A stretch of 44,275 nucleotides of DNA from Lactifluus volemus (taxonomy: Eukaryota > Basidiomycota > Agaricomycetes > Russulales > Russulaceae). The DNA is taken from assembly GCA_022376515.1 (NCBI GenBank), contig WTXI01000296.1:1-44275 (forward strand). Direction: 5' to 3'. The translations under genes and the position numbers were made by a program. The notes beneath the pieces were generated by a model. The model was not told the origin of the DNA and did no database searches. It saw only the letters and a program-made list of their open reading frames with translations. Shown piece by piece: positions 8,527-17,850 of this stretch (position 1 is its first letter; the number at the start of each line of letters is the position of its first letter).

Positions 8527-10030
8527 ATGCCTACCATAATGTATCCTTCGCTCATTAGAAGGCTCTGCCGACGTAAGCAACTCCAAATCATGATCCATGT
8601 GTCCCTGATCTGCTCCGATTTATTAGGGCTCAACAGCAATAGACGATGCTCACCTATCGATATCCTCAACGATGACGTGTTCTCCATATCTTTCATCTTT
8701 ATCGGCTGGCCGACCCAGACGAATCCGAAGATAAGAATGGCATGTTGAATTTTACATGGGATCATCAACGATGGTGGTACAAACTGGCACAAGTTTGTCG
8801 ACAGTGGCGAAATATTATCCTTGAATCACCATCTCGGCTCGACCTTCATCTCTACTGCACCAATGATGTGCCTGTAGCGGACATGCTCGCACATTCACCA
8901 CCTCTACCCCTCACCATCTACTACGCTGGTTGGAAGATAGCAACAAAAGATGAAGCGGGTATACTTCTCGCACTTTCACAGCGTGATCGCGTGCGTCACA
9001 TTTACTTTTCCATTTCCCAAAATGTGGGGAAGTTCGTCACAGCTATGAATGATCAATTCCCAATTCTCGAACGCATGTATATCCATTCTGCGACCAAAGT
9101 GCCAGTGGTCCTCCCTGAAACGTTTCAAGTCCAATCTACGCCACCTCCAACTGTCGACGGCTACCTTCCAATTCGATCACCCTTACTCACAACTACTGCC
9201 GCGGGACTCGTCACTCTCGAGCTTCTCAATATCTCGGCACCCTTCTATTTCCCTCCGAGTTATATACTTTTCGGCTTTCGCTTATGGCCCAGCTGGAGAG
9301 GCTGTCCATTACATTTGATTCCCCTTTCCCCAACCATTATGTTGAAAACCAGTTGCACCAGACCCCGGATATGACCACACTCCCTAACCTATGCCGGTTT
9401 TTGTTCCGAGGCACGGCCACATATTTGGAAGGCCTTGTTCCTCGGATCAGCGCCCCTTCCCTCAGCATCCTTCGTGTCAATCCTTTGGTCAGGGTCCCCT
9501 TACGGTTCCACGCCTCTGCCAGCTCATCCAATCATCCGAGAGCCTCTCATTTAATGCTGTCCAGCTAACTTTCGGTGCATCTGCCGTTTCCTTACATGCG
9601 GCCCCTGGAAGTGGGACACTCCTTTGATGTTGCAGATCAAGTGCGGACGCTCGACTGGCAGGTTGCATTTGCGTTCCATTCTTTGGTACACTTTCACCTG
9701 TACTTTCTTTTGTCGAGGTTCGTCAGATACGACGACTGTTATCGACAACCCGAATTGCTCAACGATGTCGACCGAAGTCAGTGGCGTGAACTTCTTAGGC
9801 CGTTCACCAACGTGAAGGCCATTCATATGAAACGTGGTCTCATCAGGAAAATTTTATGTTCCTTACCATCTGACGATGGAGATCCACTCCTTCCGAACAT
9901 TGAAGAGGTTGGATATTCTGAAGGAAGCGATGCAATTACCACATTTTGCAACGAACGACAAGTATCGGGCCATCCCGTGAGCCTGCGGCGGGTGTATCGT
10001 TGGAAGTACGATATACCTGAGAATCTGTAG
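8527..10030 (+). pseudogene. F-box-like gene copy, frameshifted pseudogene
   Basis: Exon 1 8527-8572 is shortened (MPTIMYPSLIRRLC). Intron 8573-8626 has GTAAGC...TTATTAG, and the second exon starts at 8627. The F-box core is disrupted at once: a base is missing relative to GTGCTTCTCAAT, giving GTGTTCTCCAT. The frame recovers near 8742 (WWYKLAQVCRQWRNIILESP). A compensating pair of single-base losses occurs near 9130-9165, further shifts lie at about 9270 and 9480, and another near 9600. The tail NERQVSGHPVSLRR is still recognisable and ends at 10030. At least four frame lesions make a functional product very unlikely. Confidence 0.85.
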
Positions 10031-10840
10031 CATGTGGATTCCGCAGCAATGAATCTAATTGGTGGATCAAAGTATGTCTCGGCACAACTACCCATATCTT
10101 ACTCGCGTTCACACACCCACCTACCACGATGGCCACCAGATTTCAGTCATTGATGAGATCGCAGCAAAGCCGCCCAACTAGCTTATCTTTGTCAACATAG
10201 GTGTATGCATCGTTCAAAAGAGAATGTTTAAAGTGTAGTAACGATGGTACAAAAAACGCGTATGTACAATCTGATGTCCATATCAATGTCCGGGCTCACA
10301 GGCAGCTCAGCCAGCCGACTTGGAGCCATTGCGCGGCGTCGCGCTGCAATTCCCACCTCCAGCACATTTGTGAAGAAGCGCAGTTGCTGCGCGAGGCAGA
10401 AAGGAGGGGTAGGTGGTGGCAAAGGCAGTGATGAAGCTCGGGTGTCGTGATGGGGACGGTGCCTTAAATCCGCAAAACTTGGAGCAGCTTTTGGACAGCT
10501 GCCATTCTATGCGAATGCCTTACACATATACATTCTAAGCTGCGTTAATTTGTGGTTGCGCTGCTACTTAATATATCATCTCCATTGAGTATTGTGCATT
10601 CAGCAGGTAGTTTTGTGTTGCTACGGTACAAACGACCCCGTCGCTCTGCACATAGCCCATGGTGTCCTGACGGCATAGAAATCCGTGGGATAAACATCCT
10701 CTTCTCGACCCATTCACCTAGCTGTCTTTCTTACCACCACGGCCGTCTCGTATGGACTCAACAGGGTACGATCGGATGCGTAACCCCAGTCAATGGATAG
10801 ACGAGGACAAGACATCTGCACGAATATCGAGATGTGTGAT
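10031..10840. other. 3' flank of the pseudogene plus unique spacer
   Basis: Bases 10031-10210 are the conserved 3' flank (GGTGGATCAAAGTA, ACTACCCATATCTTA, GATGAGATCGCAGCAAAG). From about 10210 to 10840 the DNA has no counterpart elsewhere in the window, including a G/C-rich piece at 10300-10450. No frame there could be assigned to a gene. Confidence 0.45.
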
Positions 10841-11774
10841 TTAAATAAGGACGGCTCTAAAATGAGAATGGGGACGTAAGGTATAGGTGTCGGTGACTGT
10901 CGTTTTGCCTCGTGATGGCTTGTGGTGATCATGATGGTGAGTTAGGATTAGCAAGGTAGTAATGCGGGGAATCAATGAAGCCTCGCACCTGTAATTGCTT
11001 GACACTAGTTCTAGGGTAAGGTCGTGAGCTTCACCGTCGTCCACTCTCAACCTTCCACTCTGACTGCTGGGGCTTGGCACTGGACCGGATATTTGCGCAG
11101 CTCCACGCTCTGGGGAAAGGCGAATCGAGATGGAACTCCATAGCCTATTCAGCGCTCTTCTCCCCTTGCGTTCGTGTTTGAGGGAGCCACATCGCAGTAA
11201 GGAGGGATGACGTCCTACTAGTACAAAATGAAAACAAGAGTCGTATTGATCCGTGCGACCTCGCGCCAAATCCTGGGATGTTGCCTACTTGGCGGTGTCC
11301 GCCTGCGCGAGATGATCCTGCAAGAATCAGAGTCAGTCAGTCGGTCATTACCACGTGTGTAGCGGTGGTTTCGCTGGCTATCTGTATTTTTGGAGAAGAA
11401 ATAACGCACGCTGTAAAAGGCAGGGCTGTAGTACGTCCCATATTCGTGCGGTATGTGCCAGTGTTCGGCGTGACGTGGCGTTGGTGGACCAGTGTTGACC
11501 TTTCTGCGCTATACCGCACGCATGTTATATAAATGTAGGTGTGTGTGAAAGCGTGAAAAAGTGGTTCATAATGAGGTGACGACGGCGACGATGATGATGA
11601 CGAGGAAGGTGGATAGCGTCCAACCCTGGATATAGGTCAGCGCCCTCATCGGCCAAGGACGCCGCCGCCGCCACCACCACAGGAACTGAATGAGGCATCA
11701 TCGGTCATCCAAGAGGCCGACACGCTGCTGTACACTATTCAATCGCATCCACATCTTTACTCGCCTCCCTGGAA
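10841..11774 (+). promoter_or_regulatory. Type A upstream module of copy 2
   Basis: The module contains blocks repeated before most genes in the array: GGATATTTGCGCAGCTCCAC (about 11087), CGGTCATTACCACGTGTGTA (about 11341), GGCGTGACGTGGCGTTGGTG (about 11467), a TATATAAA box at 11526-11533, then GTGGTTCATAATGAGGTGAC and TGGATATAGGTCAGCGCCC. The TATA box lies 249 bp before the ATG at 11775. The minus-strand ORFs across this region shift frame between copies and are not treated as genes. Confidence 0.6.
11526..11533 (+). promoter_or_regulatory. TATA box of copy 2
   Basis: TATATAAATGTAGG is preceded by a CGCACGCAT block. The same box and context recur at 22794, 26827 and 38836, at 219-246 bp before the start codon of each gene. 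Confidence 0.6.
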
Positions 11775-13310
11775 ATGTCTGGTCGTTGCTCTACCATATT
11801 TTATCCTCCCCTCATTAGAAGGCTCGGCCGTCACGGTAAGCAGTTCCAAATCTTTGTATCCGTAGTCTGTTCACAAACATAAAGATCAGAATTCGACAGC
11901 AACAAAAGACACTCAGGCTCACCTATACGTATCCTCAACGATGATGTGCTTCTCAATATATTTGATCTCTATCGGCTGGCCGAACCGGACCAATATGAAG
12001 AGCATATATTGAACGTTACGCGGCGCCGTCAACGTTGGTGGTACAAACTGGTACATGTTTGTCGACAATGGCGAAATCTTATTCTCGAATCACCATCCCG
12101 GCTCGACCTTCATCTGTTCTGCACCTTTGGTGTGCCTGTAGCGAGCATGCTCGCACATTCGCCACTTCTACCGCTCACCATCTATTATCACACTGATCGG
12201 GAGATAACAGCAGAAGATGAATCGGGTATATTTCTCGCACTTTCGCACCGTGATCGCGTGCATCACGTTGACCTTTGGATGCCAAATGTGGAGAAGTTCA
12301 TCACGGTTATGGACGATCAATTCCCCGTTCTGGAATACATGTATATCAATTCATGGACCGAAGTGGACCTTCCTGTAACGATTCAAACCCCCAAACTACG
12401 TCATCTAATACTGTGGACAGCTTACCTTCCAATTGGATCACCCTTACTCACAACTACCGCCGCGGGACTCGTCACACTCTCGCTTCTCAATATTCCAGCA
12501 TCTGCCTATTTTCCTCCGAGTTATATACTTACCCGACTTTCGCTTATGGCCCAACTGGAGAGGCTGTCCATTACATTTCATTCCTGTATCCCCAACCATG
12601 ATGTTGAAAGCCAGTTGCACCAGACCCCGGATATGACCACACTCCCTAACCTACGCCGGTTTTTGTTCCGAGGCACGGCCACATATCTGGAAGGCCTTGT
12701 TCCTCGGATCAGCGCCCCTTCCCTCAGCATCCTTCGTGTCAATCTCTTTAATCAGCTTCCCCTTACGGTTCCACGCCTCTGTCAGTTCATCCAATCATCC
12801 GAGAGCCTCTCGTTTAGGGCTGTCCAGGTAACTTTCCGTGCATTTTCCATTTCCTTACATGTGGTCCCTTGGAAGTGGGACACTCCTTTGATGTTACAGA
12901 TCAAGTGCGGATATCTCGGCTGGCACGTTGCGTCTGCTATTCAATTCTTTGGTACACTTTCACCTGTACTTTCTTTTGTCGAGCAAGTTGCGTTCAGCTA
13001 TGACGAGCGTTATCAACAACCCGAATGGCTCAACAATGTCGACCGAAGTCAGTGGCGTGAACTTCTTAGGCCTTTCACCAACGTGAAGATCATTCATATG
13101 AAAGATGGTCTCATCACCAAAATCTTCCGTTCCTTACCATCTGACGATGGAGAGCCACTCCTTCCGAACATTGAAGAGGTTGGATATTCTGGAGGAAGCG
13201 ATTCTCGGGACGCAATTACTACATTTCTTAACGAACGACAAGTATCGGGCCATCCCGTGAGCCTGCGGCGGGTCGATAGTTGGATGTTCGATATACCTGG
13301 GAATCTGTAG
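11775..13310 (+). CDS. F-box-like leucine-rich protein, copy 2
   Basis: Exon 1 11775-11835 (MSGRCSTIFYPPLIRRLGRH), intron 11836-11889 (54 nt, GTAAGC...GATCAG, phase 1), exon 2 11890-13310; 493 aa. The intron contains an in-frame TAA, so splicing is required. Residues about 34-98 form the F-box-like region: RILNDDVLLNIFDLYRL, a charged spacer, then WWYKLVHVCRQWRNLILESP. Residues 99-120 carry GVPVASMLAHSPLLPLT. The rest is an irregular leucine-rich solenoid with blocks such as LERLSITF, PNLRRFLFRGTATYLEGL and SAPSLSILRVNLFNQ. The tail is FLNERQVSGHPVSLRRVD. Its loops YYHTDREI and ERYQQPEWLNN are closest to copy 7. Expected role: substrate adaptor in an SCF ubiquitin ligase. The F-box is divergent, and a Skp1-independent role is possible. 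Confidence 0.88.
11836..11889 (+). other. Intron of copy 2, 54 nt
   Basis: GTAAGC donor, acceptor GATCAG. The other copies have GATTAG at this position. Splicing joins CAC G to AA TTC and keeps the family frame; the unspliced frame meets TAA. Confidence 0.75.
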
Positions 13311-13763
13311 TATGTGGATGCTGCTGAAAGGGGGCGAATTGGTGGATCAAAGTACGTCTCGGCACAATTACTCATATCTTACTCGCGTTCACACACCCAC
13401 CTACCATGATGACCACCAGATTTTAGTCATTTATGAGATCGCAGCAAAGCGACCCAACTAGTTTATGTTAGTCAACATAGGTCTATGAGTTCTTGATGAC
13501 TATAATTTGTCTTGTGGTCATTGTTATTCGATTCAAGCACGGTGTCATTTCCGTTCGTCGTATTACGTCCACTCTGCAACTACTTATGCCCTCTAATCAA
13601 GTCATATCAAAATCTTGTAATCTCGTGCTAAGATATCTGGAGTCTTCATCCCCTTGCGCAGGCTAATCACCTCTCTTTTCTTCAATGAAGCTGCTACGAA
13701 TGTCACGTGTTCACTGCAATGATACTCCACCCTCATGAAAAGGTACTTTCACATAGCCCCTGA
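13311..13763. other. Conserved 3' flank of copy 2
   Basis: Non-coding. Blocks shared with the flanks of other copies are GGTGGATCAAAGTACGTCTC, CCACCAGATTTTAGTCATT, GATGAGATCGCAGCAAAG and CTTGATGACTATAATTTG. A/T-rich words 100-140 bp after the stop may serve 3'-end formation; no single poly(A) signal stands out. Confidence 0.5.
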
Positions 13764-14309
13764 ATGGGTGAACAAACTCATTCGCGGCTAGTCAAAACTT
13801 CAACTAAAGCGATCATCCTACATAGCATCCAAGTTGCTGAACATTTCTTGAACGATGCGACACCTAATAAAACTCTTCATGGAAATCCGGCCTGCCAACG
13901 TCTCTCAAACTTACCCGCCTTCCTGGGCTTCGCAATAAAGATTACAGCCGTACACCCCTGCTCGATGGCCGCATATCTTGCGGATTCCAAAGCGTTAGAT
14001 GGTCGAACGTACGGTGGTGCCGCGGGGACTGCGAGTTCGTGGCCAGTTCAGATCGTTCCGGCCCGGGCTGCCAGTGCGACAACACTCTCTCGCCGCCTTT
14101 CTTCGAGCTCCCCGGTACACCTGCATATTCATGAGCCACCCGAACCTCCCCTCCTGAAATCCGAAAAGAAAGGCCAAGTTATGGTTCATGGGAATCCAGG
14201 CAAGAGGTTCTTCAGACTGCTTCTACGTACAATACTGCAGGCAAGGCTAAGGCCCGGGAGAAGCCGGGGACCAAGGATAGCGACGATCAGTAAACTGTCA
14301 CCGGACTGA
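13764..14309 (+). CDS. Longest open frame of co-duplicated module M, hypothetical, doubtful
   Basis: A 181-codon frame (MGEQTHSRLVKTSTKAIILH...) covers module M, a stretch repeated after nearly every family gene. It includes SSSSPVHLHIHEPPEPPLLK, a motif also readable at about 34130, at 29445 and, on the minus strand, at about 41780. No known domain is recognised. In every other unit the equivalent frame is broken by stops or frameshifts, so this may be a decayed gene that happens to remain open here, or non-coding DNA. Low confidence as a protein gene; high confidence that the module is a real repeated unit. Confidence 0.3.
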   Translation: MGEQTHSRLVKTSTKAIILHSIQVAEHFLNDATPNKTLHGNPACQRLSNLPAFLGFAIKITAVHPCSMAAYLADSKALDGRTYGGAAGTASSWPVQIVPARAASATTLSRRLSSSSPVHLHIHEPPEPPLLKSEKKGQVMVHGNPGKRFFRLLLRTILQARLRPGRSRGPRIATISKLSPD

Positions 14310-15039
14310 AGAACATCTTGTACGTACTTTCTTTCTTTTGAACTAAATACATGTACGTCTGATTATATATATGTATGCTTGGCTGGTCCTGTTGTCTCAC
14401 GGCCTCGAGAGGTCCCTTTTCCGCTCAACGCATGCCGCATTCGAAAAGAAGTGCATTCTTAAGACGAAGGGTAGCACATACATACTCCAGACAATATCGA
14501 CTATGGCACAGATACATATGGCATGGAACCAGCTCGTTATGGTTGGCATCTTGCATGCCATTCTTCCTATAATCGTATAGAATCTGAGCCCAACTTCCTC
14601 GAATAGTGGCTGTGCGTCCACTGTTCTGTTGCTCGGCTCTTACGCAACTAATGTTCCTTGCGCAGACACCACACCGCCAAGTCGTGTTTGACCCATTACT
14701 TGTCCTGCTCCAGCGCCAAGGACACCTCATCTGAACATGTATCGCAGCTGGGTAGCAGCTCACAAAGAAACGGTTATTGTCCCGGTGGTGGCGTGACGAC
14801 GGCGACGCGACAGGGTGGGCCGTAGTGGTGTTGAGGACAGTGACGTGGCTTGAGTGTGGCGATTGGGACTGCGCTGTGTGCGCGGCAGAAATTGGCAAGG
14901 CCGTGGTGATTACGCGATTCGGCGCTTCGTTGGACTACTAGACTCAATGACTCCGCCGTGTATCGTGTCTGAGGATATATAGTCGAACCGTCCATGGAAC
15001 ATCGATCTGATAAGAGAGTTGCACCAAGGCTTCGTAATA
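14310..15039. other. Spacer with module N and the start of the type B upstream module
   Basis: About 14350-14590 (TGGCTGGTCCTG, CCGCTCAACGCATGCCG, GCACAGATACATATGGCATG) is paralogous to 18550-18790 and 25770-26050. From about 14800 (CGGCGACGCGACAGGGTGGG) the sequence matches 18795 onward almost base for base. It includes GGATATAT, the equivalent of TATATAA at 18974. No gene is supported; ORFs on either strand are not kept between copies. Confidence 0.5.
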
Positions 15040-15319
15040 CTATCATGGGGGGGTAATGGACCACGGCGGGGGTAATGGATCACTTCAAATTCTCATCCAA
15101 TTCTTGCTCAATCACCACCAAAATTGACATATGACATCCTGTACCACATGCAAGCATATTCCGTGTGTTTTCTTGGGTAGAATTGTGTTATATCGAAAAA
15201 CAAAAAAAGGTGGTTTGTCACGCGAGTCACGCCTAATCGCTGCGGAGTCTGAACTATGGCTGGGGACAAGCGTGACTGATCCGTTACACCCGCCGTGGTC
15301 CACTACCCCCCCATGATAG
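15040..15319. mobile_element. MITE, 280 bp, 31-bp terminal inverted repeats, TA target duplication
   Basis: The left end 15040-15070 begins CTATCATGGGGGGGTA, and the right end 15289-15319 is its reverse complement at 30 of 31 positions. Weaker complementarity continues about 12 bp further in. TA flanks both ends (15038-15039 and 15320-15321). The paralogous spacer at 19030-19045 reads straight through as CGTAATATGAGAC with a single TA (19036-19037), an intact empty site. It has no coding capacity. The TA duplication suggests mobilisation by a Tc1/mariner-type transposase, which is not encoded in the window. Confidence 0.9.
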
Positions 15320-15321
15320 TA

Positions 15322-15725
15322 TGAGACAGAACCGGCCATGATAAATTCTAATACAAATTTGCGTACCTCTCTGATTTGACTGCCAGTGGCGTTGCAGTAA
15401 ATGAACAACGGTTGATTTTTCGTCTGGTACTTAGCTGACATAATAGCCGTAACTGAAAGATTGCTGCTACCCAGTCAGCAGCGACTGCTTGCCACGCTAT
15501 AATGCGCAGGGCGATGGCCATATTCTCACTGTCGTCCGTTTGAGTCCAACCATGGACTCATCGCAGTGCAGGCCCACCGATGAGAGGGAACGTGGACGCC
15601 AGTGTCGCATTTGGATATTGGTCAGCGCCCAAGGACTTGGACATCGCCGAATCAGTCGTCCAAGAGGGCTACACCGTGACACTGCTGTATATTCTTCAAT
15701 CACATCCACGCCATCACTCACCTCC
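15322..15725 (+). promoter_or_regulatory. Type B proximal upstream region of copy 3
   Basis: This region differs from the type A module of most copies and matches 19038-19449 before copy 4. It contains GCCACGCTATAATGCGCAGG (TATAAT at 15498-15503, 228 bp before the ATG) and an 8-bp inverted repeat, TGAGTCCA and TGGACTCA around ACCA, at 15541-15560. Type A-like sequence (GGTCAGCGCCCA, then CACTCACCTCC) resumes just before the gene. Confidence 0.55.
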
Positions 15726-17291
15726 ATGAACACCCCTGACTGCTGCTCTACCATAACTTATCCCCCCCTCATCAGGGAGCTCGGCCAACATCACGGTAAG
15801 CAGTTCCAAATCTTTGTGTCCCTAATATGTTCTCAAACTTGCATATTAATAGGGCCCATCAGCACTGGCAATAGACGTCACTCGCCTATCCATATCCTCA
15901 ACGACGACGTGCTTCTCAATATATTTGATCTCTATCGGCTGGCAGAATCGGTCCAATATGAAGAGAATATGCTGAACGTTAAATGGCGCCGCCAACGTTG
16001 GTGGTACAAACTGGTACATGTTTGTCAACAATGGCGAAATATCATTCTTGAATCACCATCCCGGCTCGACCTTCATCTGCTCTGCACCGTTGGTGTGCCT
16101 GTAGCGGACATGCTCGCACATTCGCCACTGCTGCCACTCACAATCTATTATCACATCACTATATACGGTCAGGAGATAACAGCAGAAGATGAATCAGGTT
16201 TATTTCTCGCACTTTCGCACCGTGATCGCGTGCATCACGTCAACATTTGGATGTCAAATCCGGGGAAGTTCGTCGCGGTTATGGATGATCAATTCCCAAT
16301 TCTAGAACGCATGCTTATCGATTCTGGGACCAAAGTCGCCCTTCCCGTAACGTTTCAAGCCCCAAATCTACGCCATCTCAGACTGTCAACAGCTTCCCTT
16401 TCAATTGGATCACCCTTACTCACAATCAGTGCCGCGGGACTCGTCACTCTCGAGCTTCTTCCGGCATCCGCCTATTTCACCCCAAGTTATATACTTACCC
16501 GACTTTCGCTTATGCTCCAGCTGGAGAGGTTGTCCATTATATTTCATTCCTCTGCCCCCAACCATGATGTTGAAAGGCAGTCGCGCCAGACCCCGGACAT
16601 GACTACACTTCCTAACCTACGCCAGTTTTTGTTCATGGGTACAGCCACATATTTGGAAGGCCTTGTTTCCCGGATCAGCGCCCCTTCCCTCAGCATCCTT
16701 CATGTCAACCTTTTTGATCAGCTTCTCTTTACGGTTCCACGTCTCTGGCAGTTTATGCAATCATCCGAGAGCCTCACATTTAGGGCTGTCCAGGTAACTT
16801 TCCGTATGCATGCCGTTTCCTTACATGTGGCCCCTTGGAAGTGGGACAATCCCTTGATGTTGCAGATCAGGTGCGGCCGGGGACATCGCGACAGCCAGGT
16901 AGCGTCTGCAGTTCGATTCTTTGGTACACTTTCACCTGTACTTTCCGTTGTTGAGCAAGTCGCATTCAGCTACGACAAGCACTATGGTCCATCAGCATGG
17001 CACAACAATGTCGACCGAAATCAGTGGCGTGAACTCCTTAGGCCGTTCACCAACGTGAAGACCATTCACGTAAAAGATGGTCTCATTAGCAGAATCTTCC
17101 ATTCCTTACCATCTGGCGATGGAGAGCCACCACTGGAGATCCTTCCGAATCTTGAGGGGATTGGATATTCTGGAGGAAGCGAGGCTCGGGACGCATTTAC
17201 CAGATTTCTTAATGAACGACAAGTATCGGGCCATCCCGTGAGCTTGCGCTTGGTGGATCCTTCGATGTTCCATCTACCTGAGTATGCGTAG
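15726..17291 (+). CDS. F-box-like leucine-rich protein, copy 3
   Basis: Exon 1 15726-15795 (MNTPDCCSTITYPPLIRELG), intron 15796-15852 (57 nt, GTAAGC...ATTAATAG), exon 2 15853-17291; 502 aa. The start is two codons upstream of the usual one, because CTGAAAATGCCT of the other copies is ATGAACACCCCT here. The intron is a multiple of three and lacks a stop, so retention would add 19 residues. The frame is also open upstream to 15489, but that part is not conserved as protein. F-box-like core ILNDDVLLNIFDLYRLAE and WWYKLVHVCQQWRNIILESP. Loop 1 is the longest in the family (YYHITIYGQEITAEDES); loop 2 is DKHYGPSAWHNN. The tail is NERQVSGHPVSLRLVDPSMF. Confidence 0.87.
   Translation: MNTPDCCSTITYPPLIRELGQHHGKQFQIFVSLICSQTCILIGPISTGNRRHSPIHILNDDVLLNIFDLYRLAESVQYEENMLNVKWRRQRWWYKLVHVCQQWRNIILESPSRLDLHLLCTVGVPVADMLAHSPLLPLTIYYHITIYGQEITAEDESGLFLALSHRDRVHHVNIWMSNPGKFVAVMDDQFPILERMLIDSGTKVALPVTFQAPNLRHLRLSTASLSIGSPLLTISAAGLVTLELLPASAYFTPSYILTRLSLMLQLERLSIIFHSSAPNHDVERQSRQTPDMTTLPNLRQFLFMGTATYLEGLVSRISAPSLSILHVNLFDQLLFTVPRLWQFMQSSESLTFRAVQVTFRMHAVSLHVAPWKWDNPLMLQIRCGRGHRDSQVASAVRFFGTLSPVLSVVEQVAFSYDKHYGPSAWHNNVDRNQWRELLRPFTNVKTIHVKDGLISRIFHSLPSGDGEPPLEILPNLEGIGYSGGSEARDAFTRFLNERQVSGHPVSLRLVDPSMFHLPEYA
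15796..15852 (+). other. Intron of copy 3, 57 nt, open in frame
   Basis: GTAAGC donor, ATTAATAG acceptor, with a CTAAT branch-like word inside. Phase 1, joining CAC G to GG CCC. There is no in-frame stop, so an intron-retaining transcript would stay translatable. Confidence 0.7.
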
Positions 17292-17850
17292 TGTGTGGAC
17301 GGTGCTAGACGCTAATTGGTGGATCGAAGTACGTCTCGATGCAACTACCCATATCTTAATCGCGCTCACGCCGTGACACCCGCCTTCTCTCCTGTTCATG
17401 GTGACCACCAGATTTTAATTATGGATGAGATCGCAACAAGGCGTCCCAAACTAGCTTCTCTTAGTCTCCATAGGTGTGTGCTTTCTTGATGACTATCACG
17501 TACACTCAGATTCCTTAAGTATAATTTGTCTCTCCATACATGTTGGCCATCTGTTATTCGCGTTTCGAGCACGGTGTCCATTGCGATGGATTTACGTACA
17601 CTTCTACGACTGTTTATGCCCACCACAGTGACTTTTTGCAATCTCGTGACGTATGACTAAGACATCTGAAGTTGTTCTGCTCTTCATGCCCATGCCCAAG
17701 CCACTCACCCCTCGTTACTTCATTTTTGTCGACATGTGTCTGCGCTGCAACTTGAAGTTGCTACGAATGTGACGTGTTACCGCAATCAACTGACGATACT
17801 CCGCCACCCTCATGAATAGTACGTTTTTTTCCTCATAGTCTGAGCTTTCT
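17292..17850. other. Conserved 3' flank of copy 3
   Basis: Non-coding. It shares with the flanks at 21001 and 24555 the blocks GGTGGATCGAAGTACGTCTC, GGTGACCACCAGATTTTAAT and ATAATTTGTCTCTCCATACA. No ORF is maintained. Confidence 0.5.

Noticed and set aside
8095..8792. 213-codon minus-strand frame over the junction
   Set aside because: It is antisense to exon 1 and promoter of the pseudogene and crosses a GC-rich block; low-complexity openness explains it.
10228..10422. Possible exon on the minus strand (RFFTNVLEVGIAARRR)
   Set aside because: It is only 64 codons, with no recognised domain, no splice context I could defend and no paralogue.
15489..15725. In-frame upstream extension of copy 3 (MPRYNAQGDGHILTV...)
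   Set aside because: It covers the type B promoter with its TATAAT box. The matching DNA before copy 4 does not encode the same peptide, and no other copy has it. The start at 15726 fits the conserved exon-1 peptide.
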